A stretch of 64,000 nt of DNA from Spirosoma fluviale (lineage in GTDB: Bacteria; Bacteroidota; Bacteroidia; Cytophagales; Spirosomataceae): contig NZ_OCNH01000002.1 in NCBI RefSeq assembly GCF_900230225.1, forward strand, positions 621,844-685,843, read 5' to 3'. The position numbers and the translations under genes are program-made. The notes below the pieces were generated by a model. The model was not told the DNA's origin and searched no databases. It worked only from the letters and a program-made list of their open reading frames with translations. This document shows positions 8,389-17,639 of this stretch, piece by piece (within the stretch, counting starts at the first letter, position 1; the number at the start of each line of letters is the position of its first letter).

Positions 8389-8611
8389 CACATCGGCCGT
8401 CTGCCTGATGCTGCCAGCGGATAGGTTATATTTTATTGATTACTACCCGGTTACTAAAATTAAGTAATATCAGGATTGGAGCTATGGTACCTTTAGAAAA
8501 CAGCCACTTGCTGCTAAACTACACCGCATCGTTGCCGAACCGTAGCCAGCGAACGCCATAAAGTCGCACTCATTCGGGTAATAGTTTACTTCACCAGTCA
8601 AAAAAAGAAAG
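8389..8611. other. Intergenic stretch upstream of the methyltransferase
   Basis: Together with region C this makes a 384-bp gap between divergent genes. Beyond the enhancer site I see AT-rich sequence around 8430-8470 that may hold the methyltransferase promoter, but no clear box, hairpin or reading frame. Confidence 0.4.
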
Positions 8612-9427
8612 ATGATGAATCCAAATCAAGCCTTGTGGGAGAAAGGAGACTTCACTCAAATTGCCGCAACCATGCGCGAAAGCGGGGCTGCATTGGTGGC
8701 CCAGCTAGGTATTACCGAGGGTCTTACCGTACTTGACCTCGGTTGCGGTGATGGTACCACGGCCATACCCGAAGCAAAACTTGGGGCTACCGTGTTGGGC
8801 GTCGACATTGCCCGGAATCTGGTTGAAGCAGGCAATAGGCGAGCCAATGCAGAAAGGCTGACAAACTGTACGTTTCAGGAAGGTGACGCCTGCAATTTAT
8901 CCGATCTGAACGATCATTCATTTGATCTGGTCGTGAGCATCTTTGGGGCCATGTTCGCGCCAAAGCCCTTTGATGTCGCAAAAGAAATGGTTCGGGTTAC
9001 GCGTCCGGGTGGACGAGTTGTGATGGGAAACTGGATTCCGGGCGATCCCACGTTGGTTGCCCAGGTACTAAAGATCAGCTCGGCTTATACACCGCCACCG
9101 CCGGAGGGTTTCCTGAGCCCTATGCTGTGGGGCATGGAAAACCATGTTATCGACCGGTTTAAACAAGCCGGTATCGCCAAAGAAAATATCACGTTCCTCC
9201 GCGATACGTTTACGTTCAACGCGCCTTATTCACCCTCTGAGTTCTTCAACACCTTCAAAAATTATTACGGGCCTACCATGAACGCGTTTGATGCCGCCGA
9301 AAAAAACGGCAAGGCAGCAGAACTGGATCAGGCGTTAGATGCCTTGTTCAACAGCCAGAACAAAAGCCCCGACACCACCACGACATCCATACCAGCCACG
9401 TTTTTACGCGTAACGGTTCAATGTTAA
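8612..9427 (+). CDS. Class I SAM-dependent methyltransferase
   Basis: A 271-aa cytoplasmic Rossmann-fold methyltransferase. Motif I is VLDLGCGDGTTAIPEA (about 41-56), the acidic end of beta-2 is VLGVD, EGDACNL follows, and motif IV-like FDLVVSIFGAMFAP leads to the RVTRPGGRVVMGNW post-motif, as in UbiE/Ubie-like methyltransferases. The substrate cannot be told from sequence; the C-terminal part with APYSPSEFFNTFKNYYGPT is likely the substrate cap. A second ATG one codon downstream (8615) is an alternative start. It is on the strand opposite the permeases, divergent from the relic and convergent with P3, and shows no link to their promoters. Confidence 0.88.
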   Translation: MMNPNQALWEKGDFTQIAATMRESGAALVAQLGITEGLTVLDLGCGDGTTAIPEAKLGATVLGVDIARNLVEAGNRRANAERLTNCTFQEGDACNLSDLNDHSFDLVVSIFGAMFAPKPFDVAKEMVRVTRPGGRVVMGNWIPGDPTLVAQVLKISSAYTPPPPEGFLSPMLWGMENHVIDRFKQAGIAKENITFLRDTFTFNAPYSPSEFFNTFKNYYGPTMNAFDAAEKNGKAAELDQALDALFNSQNKSPDTTTTSIPATFLRVTVQC

Positions 9428-9442
9428 TGAGATAAATCCAAC

Positions 9443-9470
9443 GTAGAGACAACGCATGCGTTGTCTCTAC
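9443..9470. repeat. Palindromic repeat R2, short form
   Basis: A 28-bp perfect palindrome beginning GTAGAGACAACGC and centred on ATGC/GCAT lies between the convergent methyltransferase and P3 genes. It is the minimal form of the GTAGAGAC repeat family and could also act as a bidirectional terminator. Confidence 0.8.
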
Positions 9471-9481
9471 ACCCCGTATCC

Positions 9482-11917
9482 CTATTCCGACCGTAACGAT
9501 TTCACAGGGTTCATCAGGGCGGCTCGTATACTCTGGAAACTCACCGTGAGCAGGGCGACACTCAGCACCGAGAGGCCAACCAGACCGAAGAGCCAGCCGG
9601 TCAACTCCATGCGATAGACGAAGGTATCGAGCCAGTGGCGGGCCGCGTACCAGCCGATGGGCGTGGCGATCAGAAAGGCGATCAATACTAACTTCAGGAA
9701 GTTGAGAGACAGCAACCGGGCTACCTCCAGCGTGCTGGCACCCAGTACTTTGCGAATGCCGATTTCTTTGGTGCGCTGTTCGATCATGAGCGATACCAGA
9801 CCAAACAAACCCAGTCCCGCAATCAGCACAGCCAGCAGGGCGGCATCGGTAACGAGTTCCTTCCAGCGGGCATCGTCGGCGTAGCTTTCCAGTCGGTCGT
9901 CTTCCATAAAGTGATAGCTGAAAGGCTGGTACGGAATCAGTTTTCGGAACGTACCCTCGACGGTTTGCAGCCCCGCCGATGTCTGGTTCGGGTCGAGTTT
10001 GACGTACAACTGGTTCATCTGCTCGGGTTTGCCCAGTTGCAGCAGAACGGGTTCGGGCTTGTCGCGGAGGGAGCGATACTGGTAATCCCGCACCACACCC
10101 ACCACCGTCAGGTTGTGCCGGGCGTTATTTTCCTCGCGCTGTACCACTTGCCCAAGGGCGGGCCGGTCGGCTGAAAGAAACTGCTTAACGAAGGTTTCGT
10201 TGACCAGAATGTTGGAAATGCTGTCTGTCGGGTTGACGTGGCTCAGGCCCCGCCCGGCCAGAACCGGCACATTGACGAAGGATAGGTACTGGTCATCAAT
10301 ATACTCATTGGCCGATTTGACGGGTTTGTTCTGAATGTAAAACGTGCCGGAGCGATGCCCGCCGGATTTTCGGGCCACAGCCTCGACGCCGGGTTGACCC
10401 CGCAGGGCTTGCTTCACGAGTTCGCCCTGTTTTTCCCGTCCCCACGGAACGTAAATTCTCGCCCGGTTGGCGCGTTCGTACCCCACATCGGCGGTTTGAA
10501 TATACTTGAATTGCCCATGCAACACCGCCGTTCCGATCAGCAGCACAATGGCGATCACGAACTGTAGAATTAGCAATGATTTGCCGACGTTGTTGCGCCC
10601 GGCCAGTTGTACCCGACCATATAGTACCTGCGTTGGGTTAAAACCCGACAGGACAAGTGCCGGATAGAAACCCGCCAGCAGCGTAACGAGAATGACCAGG
10701 CCACCAAACAGGCCGAGAGTTTGTGGATTAAGCAGAAACGCTAGTTGCAGAGCCTTGTTGGCGAGAGTCGAGAACTGGGGTAGCAGCGCGTAAACAAGGG
10801 CTATTGCCGGTGCGAACGCCAGCAACGTTAGCAGAAAAGTTTCACCCACAAACTGCCCAACGAGTTGAGCGCGGGTGCTGCCCGTTGCCTTCCGGATGCC
10901 GATCTCTTTCGTTCGGCGTAAGGACCGGGCCAGCGTCAGGTTGATGAAGTTGATACAGGCCAGCAGCAGGATCAGTCCGGCAATACCACTCAATACATAA
11001 GAATACACCGATGAGGAGCCTCGCATCAGTCCGTTACCCAACTCGTAGCGGTCGTTGAGGTGCATGTCGGTGAACGGCTGCAGGTGATAGGTCGAGCTAA
11101 AGGAGCCGTATTCGCTTTTGAGTTTAGCCAGTTGCTCACTGGCGCGACGGGTAAATACATCGGCCATTTTACGGTCAACCGTAGCCGGGTTGGCCGATAC
11201 GCCGTTCCGGTCGGCGCGCAACAGCACGAATGTATTCAGGAAGCCATCCGACCAGTCGTTCTCGTTCCAGTCTTTGCGATCTGGTGGCAACGACGCCACG
11301 AACGGGCGCAGCACATCGAAGCGGATACTCGAATTCATGGGGGGCGCTTTCACCACGCCCGTGATGCGGTAGTTTTCGAAACTGCCACCCGCGTCGATGG
11401 TCATGAACCGATTCAGAACATCGGTCGTACCGAAATACTTGCGGGCGATCTCATCCGTAACCACCACATTGCCCGGTTCATTCAGCAACGTGCGGGCATC
11501 TGGTCCGGCACTCCGGCCCGCCAATAACTCAAAACTAAATAATTGAAGAAACGATGGGTCTACGTACAGGACCTGCTGATAGATACCCTCGTCTTTGTGG
11601 CGAAACAGCATTTCGTACCCCTGCATCCGGCAAAAATCGGCCACTTCGGGCAGGTCGGCTTTGAACGCTGGCCCTTGTGGCAGGCCCGTTGCACCGGTCG
11701 AGACTTCAGCCCCGGCCGGGTTTGTCGTGTTCAGCACCACCCGGTACAGTTGGTCGCCCTGCTGGTGAAAGCGGTCGAACGAAAACTCGTCCTGTACGAA
11801 CAGCATAATGAACATGACGGCCGCCAGCCCCGCACTCAGACCAACGATATTGATCGTGCTGAGCGACCAGTTGCGAACCAGATTCCGCCAGGCAATTTTG
11901 AGGTAGTTAAGGAGCAT
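9482..11917 (-). CDS. ABC-type FtsX/MacB-like permease P3
   Basis: An 811-aa paralogue starting MLLNYLKIAWRNLVRNWS, with ACINFINLTLARSLRRTKEIGIRKATGST in the first FtsX unit and MIEQRTKEIGIRKVLGAS in the second. It ends ALMNPVKSLRSE. Its first extracytoplasmic domain contains EVADFCRMQGYEM, the segment shared with the deleted relic, which suggests the two are close relatives. It stands alone: the gene upstream is a divergent Uma2-like gene 59 bp away, and no tandem dyad precedes it. Its expression therefore probably differs from the operator-bearing paralogues. Confidence 0.93.
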   Translation of the reverse strand: MLLNYLKIAWRNLVRNWSLSTINIVGLSAGLAAVMFIMLFVQDEFSFDRFHQQGDQLYRVVLNTTNPAGAEVSTGATGLPQGPAFKADLPEVADFCRMQGYEMLFRHKDEGIYQQVLYVDPSFLQLFSFELLAGRSAGPDARTLLNEPGNVVVTDEIARKYFGTTDVLNRFMTIDAGGSFENYRITGVVKAPPMNSSIRFDVLRPFVASLPPDRKDWNENDWSDGFLNTFVLLRADRNGVSANPATVDRKMADVFTRRASEQLAKLKSEYGSFSSTYHLQPFTDMHLNDRYELGNGLMRGSSSVYSYVLSGIAGLILLLACINFINLTLARSLRRTKEIGIRKATGSTRAQLVGQFVGETFLLTLLAFAPAIALVYALLPQFSTLANKALQLAFLLNPQTLGLFGGLVILVTLLAGFYPALVLSGFNPTQVLYGRVQLAGRNNVGKSLLILQFVIAIVLLIGTAVLHGQFKYIQTADVGYERANRARIYVPWGREKQGELVKQALRGQPGVEAVARKSGGHRSGTFYIQNKPVKSANEYIDDQYLSFVNVPVLAGRGLSHVNPTDSISNILVNETFVKQFLSADRPALGQVVQREENNARHNLTVVGVVRDYQYRSLRDKPEPVLLQLGKPEQMNQLYVKLDPNQTSAGLQTVEGTFRKLIPYQPFSYHFMEDDRLESYADDARWKELVTDAALLAVLIAGLGLFGLVSLMIEQRTKEIGIRKVLGASTLEVARLLSLNFLKLVLIAFLIATPIGWYAARHWLDTFVYRMELTGWLFGLVGLSVLSVALLTVSFQSIRAALMNPVKSLRSE

Positions 11918-11937
11918 GCGTGTCTATTCTTTTTGGT

Positions 11938-11945
11938 TATCTTTG
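11938..11945 (+). promoter_or_regulatory. Candidate -7 box for the Uma2-like gene at 11977
   Basis: TATCTTTG matches TAnnTTTG, 31 bp before the ATG. The paralogue at 44642 has TAGATTTG at 19 bp before its ATG. No -33 element is obvious in the 59-bp divergent gap. Confidence 0.4.
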
Positions 11946-11976
11946 ATTAGTAATTGCATACAAAATCAGGCAGGCA

Positions 11977-12420
11977 ATGAATTACTCTATTCCGGTTCAC
12001 CAAAAGTCCCTTTTCAATGACGATGGCGTAAATGCCCCACTTTACCATCAGCAAATTATTTCTCGTCTCCATGTTGAATTAGGAATTCTTTACTATAAAC
12101 AGCACAGTATTCCCTACGAGCCACTCCCCGAAACTATGCTTACCGAAGGTTACGGCAATCCAGTTCCTGATATTTTGCTCTACGACCACGAAGCTGAAAA
12201 AACACGGGTCATCATCGAGGTTTGTCAGACGAGCGGAGAGAAAAGCGACCTTAGAAAGGTTATTCGATTGATTGAAGACGAAGACTATGGGATTCTGGAA
12301 GGCTTTGTCTTCAATTACAAAACCCAAACATGGGTACGGTATGGCAAAGGCGATGGAAATGTGGCGACAAATTCATCATTTTCAGAGGTGTTAAATCTTG
12401 ACTTAAGTCCTTTTATCTGA
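11977..12420 (+). CDS. Uma2-like PD-(D/E)XK-fold protein
   Basis: A 147-aa protein with LPETMLTEGYGNPVPDILLYD followed by VIIEVCQTSGEKSDLRKVIRLIE and DYGILEGFVFNYK. The order PD...(hydrophobic)IEV with Lys soon after is the Uma2/DUF820 restriction-endonuclease-like core, although the usual ExK lysine is replaced by Cys (EVC), so catalysis is doubtful. A same-length paralogue lies at 44642-45085 and shares most of these motifs. Both copies sit divergent from one permease and convergent with the next. The role is unknown; Uma2 families are abundant in bacteria with many mobile elements. Confidence 0.7.
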   Translation: MNYSIPVHQKSLFNDDGVNAPLYHQQIISRLHVELGILYYKQHSIPYEPLPETMLTEGYGNPVPDILLYDHEAEKTRVIIEVCQTSGEKSDLRKVIRLIEDEDYGILEGFVFNYKTQTWVRYGKGDGNVATNSSFSEVLNLDLSPFI

Positions 12421-12422
12421 TA

Positions 12423-12472
12423 CTCGATGGCGCTAGGCCAGAGCCAACGTGGCCCGGCCTCGCGCCATCGAG
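12423..12472. terminator. Bidirectional hairpin terminator
   Basis: Outer arms CTCGATGGCGC (12423-12433) and its complement (12462-12472) plus an inner AGGCC/GGCCT stem fill the gap between the convergent Uma2-like gene and P4. Confidence 0.65.
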
Positions 12473-12474
12473 AG

Positions 12475-14901
12475 TTATTCCGATCGCAAACTCTTCACCG
12501 GGTTCATCAGCGCAGCTTTGATGCTTTGAAAACTCACCGTTGCGAGGGCGATAAAGATGGCCGATAGTCCAACGCCGATGAAGACCCATGGGCTGATGTC
12601 GATGCGGTAGGAATAATTATTCAGCCAGGTTTGCATGCCAAACCACGCCAACGGCACGGCGATGCAGAGCGCAATCAGCACCAGTTTGACAAAGCCACGC
12701 GAGAGCATCAGGACGATGCCGGGAATGCTGGCCCCCATTACTTTTCGGATGCCGATCTCCTTGGTGCGCTGTTCGACCATGAGCAGGGCGATGGCAAACA
12801 AACCGATACACGACAGCAAAATAGCTACGCTCGACGCCAGACTCAATATCTGCGAAAGCTGCTCCTCGTTCTGATACCAGGCGTCCACATTCTCATCCAG
12901 AAACGAACCCATGAACTCCGATTGAGGAGCGACTTCGGTCCACACCTTTTGAAGTTTCTCCATGGCTCCACCCAGACTTTGCGGGGATACCCGGACAAAA
13001 ACGTAGTGAACAGGTTCGGTAGCCGACAGGTACATGGTGATTGGATTGGCGTTGTCGGCGACGGAATACAAGCGGAAATCGGGTACGACGCCGATGATCT
13101 GGGATTTGGTGCCGGTCGTGTCGTCGTCATCGCCAAGTAACATACCAACCGGGTTGGCCACGCCCATCATTTTGGCCATACTCTGCGTAACGATAACCCG
13201 ATTGACCGAATCGCTGGCGTAGGCCCGGTTAAAATCACGCCCGGCCAACAGCTTTATTTTGAGTGTTTTGAGGTAGTCATAGTCGATCATCAAAATGTCG
13301 GTGGAGATTTTTCGCCCCTTATTCGTGTACCCGACCGTCGATCGCGAACTAACGCGGTCTTTGCCTTTGCCGAGGTTCGTACTGGTGCCTGCCAGGGCGA
13401 GTACGGTTGGGTCATTGGCCAGTTTATTCCGCAGCCGCTGCAACACCTGCCGACCATCGACCTGCGTACCCACCGGAATACTGATCACCTGCTCTTTGTC
13501 GAAACCAAGCGGGCTCTGGCGCAGATGCCCCACCTGCTGGAAAGCAATGACGGTACAGCAAACCAGCAAACAGGACAATGTAAACTGGGTAACGATAAGC
13601 GCATTGCGCAACACCCCCGGCCGTTTGGTCGTCACTTTGCCTTTTAGCACATCGACTGTATTGAACTTCGCCATTTGCCAGGCCGGATAGCCGCCCGCCA
13701 CCAGCGTAACCAGCGCGATAACGAATCCGCACATGGCTATAAATCCGGGCTGGAGCGCATAGGCCAGTTGGAGTTTAGCGCCAAACTGGGCGTTGAAGGC
13801 GGGCATAAGCAGGTAAGCCAGCACGGCTCCGAACAGGAAACCCACGACGCAAATCAAGCCCGATTCGCTCCATATCTGGACGAACAAACTGCTTTTGAAC
13901 GCCCCCAGCGACTTCCGAACGCCAATTTCCCGCGCCCGGGTGAACGACCGGGCAATGCTCAGGTTGATGAAATTGATACAGGCAATAGCCAGAATAAAAA
14001 AGGCCATGCCCATCAGCACGTAGATCACCGCTACGGGCGTGCCTTTGCTGTCGCTTAAGTCCCGGTTGAAATGGATGTTGGCGAGCTTTTGTAATCGTAT
14101 GGCAAACAGATCACCGCGTGCATCGGGTTGGGCCTTTTTCTTTTTGAGTTCCTCGATAGTGCCTTGGTAATACTTTTGCGCAAAGGGTTTCAGCCGATCT
14201 TCAAACGCGGCCTGATCGACCTGTGCCGGTAATTTGACGAATACACTATGCGAATTAGCGTCCCATTTGTCTTTGCTGTCCTGATAATTCGGGGCGTTTT
14301 CAATACGCGCCAGGGCATCGAATCTAACGGATGAATTATCGGGTACATCGGCCACAATGCCCGTCACGACATAGTCTTTCTGACGGCCGTCATTTCCCAT
14401 TCGCAGGCGCTTTCCCACAGCGTTTGTCGTGCCAAACAGGTCTTTCGCCATGTTCTCGCTAATTACGATGCTACTCAACTCGCGCAGGACCGTTGCCCGA
14501 TTGCCGGCAAGGAGTGGAAAGGAGAAGATGTTCAGGAACGATGGGTCCGTGAAGTTGATCAGCTTGTCGAAATACTTGCCGTTGGCTTCGACCAGACTTT
14601 TCCGTCCGGTCATAATGCGGGTGGCTTCCAGTTCGGGGAAATCGGCGTGGAGGGCGGGGGCAAGGGGCAAAGGCATGTTTCCGCTTTTCGTCGGCTTTTC
14701 GGGGTCGTTGCTAAAGAGGTACGACTGGAAAATCCGGTCGCCATCCTGATGGAAGGAGTCAAACGTGAGATGCAGGTAGGCCGTCAGCAACAGAAAGGTG
14801 CAGATGCAGAAAGCCACACCCAGACCAACGACGTTGATAGCCGCATACCCCCGGTTTCTCCAGAGATTACGAAAAGCGATTTTGAGGTAGTTGGTTAGCA
14901 T
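12475..14901 (-). CDS. ABC-type FtsX/MacB-like permease P4
   Basis: An 808-aa paralogue starting MLTNYLKIAFRNLWRNRG. The first FtsX unit reads ACINFINLSIARSFTRAREIGVRKSLGAF and the second MVEQRTKEIGIRKVMGAS, ending ALMNPVKSLRSE. The first extracytoplasmic domain has a Lys-rich insert (EELKKKKAQPDARG) not seen in its neighbours. It lies 108 bp downstream of P5 on the same strand, with repeat R3 filling the junction and no promoter element of its own. It is therefore probably the second gene of the operon driven by region D. Confidence 0.93.
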   Translation of the reverse strand: MLTNYLKIAFRNLWRNRGYAAINVVGLGVAFCICTFLLLTAYLHLTFDSFHQDGDRIFQSYLFSNDPEKPTKSGNMPLPLAPALHADFPELEATRIMTGRKSLVEANGKYFDKLINFTDPSFLNIFSFPLLAGNRATVLRELSSIVISENMAKDLFGTTNAVGKRLRMGNDGRQKDYVVTGIVADVPDNSSVRFDALARIENAPNYQDSKDKWDANSHSVFVKLPAQVDQAAFEDRLKPFAQKYYQGTIEELKKKKAQPDARGDLFAIRLQKLANIHFNRDLSDSKGTPVAVIYVLMGMAFFILAIACINFINLSIARSFTRAREIGVRKSLGAFKSSLFVQIWSESGLICVVGFLFGAVLAYLLMPAFNAQFGAKLQLAYALQPGFIAMCGFVIALVTLVAGGYPAWQMAKFNTVDVLKGKVTTKRPGVLRNALIVTQFTLSCLLVCCTVIAFQQVGHLRQSPLGFDKEQVISIPVGTQVDGRQVLQRLRNKLANDPTVLALAGTSTNLGKGKDRVSSRSTVGYTNKGRKISTDILMIDYDYLKTLKIKLLAGRDFNRAYASDSVNRVIVTQSMAKMMGVANPVGMLLGDDDDTTGTKSQIIGVVPDFRLYSVADNANPITMYLSATEPVHYVFVRVSPQSLGGAMEKLQKVWTEVAPQSEFMGSFLDENVDAWYQNEEQLSQILSLASSVAILLSCIGLFAIALLMVEQRTKEIGIRKVMGASIPGIVLMLSRGFVKLVLIALCIAVPLAWFGMQTWLNNYSYRIDISPWVFIGVGLSAIFIALATVSFQSIKAALMNPVKSLRSE

Positions 14902-14914
14902 ATGTTTGTCTTTT

Positions 14915-15008
14915 GTAGAGACGCGACCCTTCGCGTCTCAGCACCCGGATGGTTTTGTTGGCGCTAAAATTGCTGACGCACAGGAGACGCGAAGGGTCGC
15001 GTCTCTAC
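14915..15008. repeat. Palindromic repeat R3 between P5 and P4
   Basis: Perfect 25-bp arms, 14915-14939 and 14984-15008, start GTAGAGACGCGACCC. The interior carries CACCCGGATGGT and GCTGACGCACAGG modules also seen in R9 and R10. The element stops 2 bp after the P5 stop codon and 14 bp before the P4 ATG. Confidence 0.9.
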
Positions 15009-15009
15009 A

Positions 15010-17409
15010 TTATTCTGATCGCAATGACCTTACCGGATTCATCAGGGCAGCTTTTACACTCTGGAAACTCACGGTTAGCAAGGCAATGCCGATGGCCAGC
15101 AAACCGGCCAGCGCGAAGACCCACCAGGCCATGTCGACCTTGTAGGCGAAATCCTGTAGCCATCTGTCCATAGCATACCAGGCCAGCGGTGAGGCAATGA
15201 CAATGGCGATAATCACCAGCTTTAGAAAGTCTTTGGAGAGTAGCGCAACAATACTCGTGACCGATGCCCCAAGTACTTTCCGGACGCCAATTTCTTTCGT
15301 GCGCTGCTCAGCCGTGAACGTCGCCAGCCCGAACAGACCCAGACAGGCGATAAAAATGGCCATGCTCGAAAAAGCCAGAAACAAGTTGCCTTTTCGCTCG
15401 TCGGCGCGGTACTGGTCGGCGAACGTCTGGTCCAGAAACGTGTAGTCAAAAGGCTGATTCGGGTTTATTGTTTTGTAAGTAGTCTCGACGGAAGCCAGTG
15501 CGGCCGCTACGTTCTGCGGCTTTACGCGAATTAGCAGTTTGTCGCCCCGATCTTCGTGTAGCACCAGAACTAAAGGCTCAATTTTATTCCGCAGAGAACG
15601 TAAATGAAAATCGCGGATGACGCCCGCAATGGGTATCCGCTTTTCGTTAAACTCCACCAAACCGGCCGTCCGATTTTTCCAGCCAAGCCGGTCAAGCATG
15701 GCTTCATTAACGAGCACTGCCCCTATCGAATCGCTCGCCAGATCGGGCGAGAAGTTGCGCCCCTCTTTTAGGCGGATCTGTAGGACGGCCAGAAAATCAT
15801 GATCCACGGAGAAATACTCGGTACTGACGGACTGTTCTTTGCCGCTTGCCGTGTAAAAACTAAAGGTGGTTTTGTCATTCATGTCGCCACCAACCGACCC
15901 ATTCGTCAGGCTAACCCGTTCAATGGCGGGGTTTTGTTGCAATTTCTCTTTCAGAACACCGACCGACCGCTGAACATCAGGAGATTTGAGCGATAGCGCA
16001 ATAACCTGTTCCTGATTAAAGCCTAGCTGTGTATGCCGCATATACTGCAACTGCCGATAGACGACGAGTGTACCCACGATCATGATGATCGATATCGTGA
16101 ACTGCAAAACAACCAGCGACTTTCGCAGTAAAAGCCCGCTACTGCTCGTAGAAAAGGCTCCTTTCAGCACCGTTACCGGATTGAATCGAGCTAGGAAAAA
16201 GGCGGGGTAAAGGCCACTAATCAGGCCGATCAGCAAACCGAAACCAAGGAGCAAACCAATAACTTGCGGCTGCCACAGGTCAATAGACAACGATTTGGCG
16301 GCCAGCGAATTGAAGAACGGCAGGATTGCCTGCATCAGTAGCAGACTAACGAGGAGAGCCAGCATCGTCAGCAGGGTCGATTCGGCGAGAAACTGTCCAA
16401 TCAACTGCCAGCGTAATGAACCAACTGCTTTCCGAATGCCGATTTCCCGGGCTCGCCCCGCCGACCGGGCCGTTGCCAGATTTACGTAATTGACAATAGC
16501 GATCAGCAGAATAAACAGACCAATAACTGAGAACGTATACACGTAGGCGATGTTTCCGCCGTTTCCTGCGCCCACCCCCATTAAGTGCGACGAGTGCAAA
16601 TGCATGGCTGACAGGGGTTGAAACGTCATCAGGAATGTAACCCCTTTACCCGTGTCATCACCGATGGCCCGGGCAATGTACTTTTTGTAGAAAGCGGGCA
16701 TCTTGCCTTCTAACTGGCGGGCATTGCTGTTGGGATGAAGCTGGACGTAAGTAGCTGATCCAAAATTATCCCACTTATCGATGTTGATCCTGTTGAGCCG
16801 CGTATTGCTGTAGGGTAGAATAGCCTCGAAGCTCAGGTGATGATTGGCCGGTACGTCGTCGAGCACACCAGCCACCGTTAGGAATTGTTCGTCTTTTACG
16901 CGGACCGGTTTACCAAGCAGCCCTGTGGTTCGACCAAAAAGAGCCATTGCCAGTTTACGGGTTAGCACGACACTATTGGGTGTCAATGTCGTGGTATGTG
17001 GACTACCCTCGATGAATGAATAGTCAAAAAAGGAGAATAGGGTTGAATCGGCATAGATGACGCTATTGGCATACAGGGCTTTGTTGCCTGTACGCAAGAG
17101 TAATCCATTATCCGTTTTGACCCGTAGTACGTTCCTGATCTCGGGGTATTCCTGCCGAAGCGTCGGCCCCATTGGCGCTGAACCAATGGCCATATTCATG
17201 TCATTGCCTTCCCATTTGACATTCACATTTAACCGGTAAATGTTGGCCGCGTTGGCGTGGTATTGGTCGAACGTTAGCTCGTCATAGACATAAAGCCCCA
17301 GCAGTAAAGCACAGGTCATGCCACTAGCCAGCCCCAATAGGGTAAGGGCGCTGTAGGTCTTGTTGCGAATAATATTTCGCCAGGCGATTTTAATGTAACT
17401 GGTTAGCAT
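15010..17409 (-). CDS. ABC-type FtsX/MacB-like permease P5
   Basis: A 799-aa paralogue starting MLTSYIKIAWRNIIRNKT. The first FtsX unit is AIVNYVNLATARSAGRAREIGIRKAVGSL, with Val-Asn-Tyr in place of the usual Ile-Asn-Phe; the second is TAEQRTKEIGVRKVLGAS. It ends ALMNPVRSLRSE with a TAA stop. It is the first gene behind sigma-54 region D, whose enhancer is one helical turn further away than in the other regions. The predicted leader is about 80 nt, longer than elsewhere. P4 follows through R3. Confidence 0.93.
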   Translation of the reverse strand: MLTSYIKIAWRNIIRNKTYSALTLLGLASGMTCALLLGLYVYDELTFDQYHANAANIYRLNVNVKWEGNDMNMAIGSAPMGPTLRQEYPEIRNVLRVKTDNGLLLRTGNKALYANSVIYADSTLFSFFDYSFIEGSPHTTTLTPNSVVLTRKLAMALFGRTTGLLGKPVRVKDEQFLTVAGVLDDVPANHHLSFEAILPYSNTRLNRINIDKWDNFGSATYVQLHPNSNARQLEGKMPAFYKKYIARAIGDDTGKGVTFLMTFQPLSAMHLHSSHLMGVGAGNGGNIAYVYTFSVIGLFILLIAIVNYVNLATARSAGRAREIGIRKAVGSLRWQLIGQFLAESTLLTMLALLVSLLLMQAILPFFNSLAAKSLSIDLWQPQVIGLLLGFGLLIGLISGLYPAFFLARFNPVTVLKGAFSTSSSGLLLRKSLVVLQFTISIIMIVGTLVVYRQLQYMRHTQLGFNQEQVIALSLKSPDVQRSVGVLKEKLQQNPAIERVSLTNGSVGGDMNDKTTFSFYTASGKEQSVSTEYFSVDHDFLAVLQIRLKEGRNFSPDLASDSIGAVLVNEAMLDRLGWKNRTAGLVEFNEKRIPIAGVIRDFHLRSLRNKIEPLVLVLHEDRGDKLLIRVKPQNVAAALASVETTYKTINPNQPFDYTFLDQTFADQYRADERKGNLFLAFSSMAIFIACLGLFGLATFTAEQRTKEIGVRKVLGASVTSIVALLSKDFLKLVIIAIVIASPLAWYAMDRWLQDFAYKVDMAWWVFALAGLLAIGIALLTVSFQSVKAALMNPVRSLRSE

Positions 17410-17500
17410 ATTTGCCTTTGTTGAGTTTTGGAAGCCTGCGAAAATTGGTTGCCGTTCTATACATCGGAGCTACATAAGCCTGTTTCTTCTATCGCAATGT

Positions 17501-17516
17501 GTCAAATGCTTTGCCA
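17501..17516 (-). promoter_or_regulatory. Sigma-54-like promoter D (P5-P4 operon)
   Basis: The minus strand reads TGGCAAAGCATTTGAC, with intact TGGCA and TTG elements in register. The gap to the dyads is 62 bp, ten more than in regions A-C. A hairpin terminator occupies most of that gap. Confidence 0.65.
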
Positions 17517-17523
17517 AACTATG

Positions 17524-17557
17524 AAAATAGCCCATCCGGTCTGGAATGGGCTATTTT
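17524..17557 (-). terminator. Hairpin between enhancer D and promoter D
   Basis: Arms AAAATAGCCCATCC (17524-17537) and its near complement (17543-17557, one bulged base) end in a T-run on both strands. It would stop readthrough from P6 just before promoter D. Confidence 0.7.
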
Positions 17558-17578
17558 TGAGAAAAGACGAATTTGCTT

Positions 17579-17615
17579 TGTCCAGAATCGGACAGGGTTT
17601 GTACGTTCGTGGACA
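17579..17615. promoter_or_regulatory. Tandem dyad enhancer site D
   Basis: The proximal dyad 17579-17594 is a perfect TGTCC-N6-GGACA. The distal dyad 17600-17615 is TGTAC-N6-GGACA. The site begins 24 bp beyond the P6 stop codon. Confidence 0.75.
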
Positions 17616-17639
17616 GGGTTATCCGTCGTATTTTCTCCC

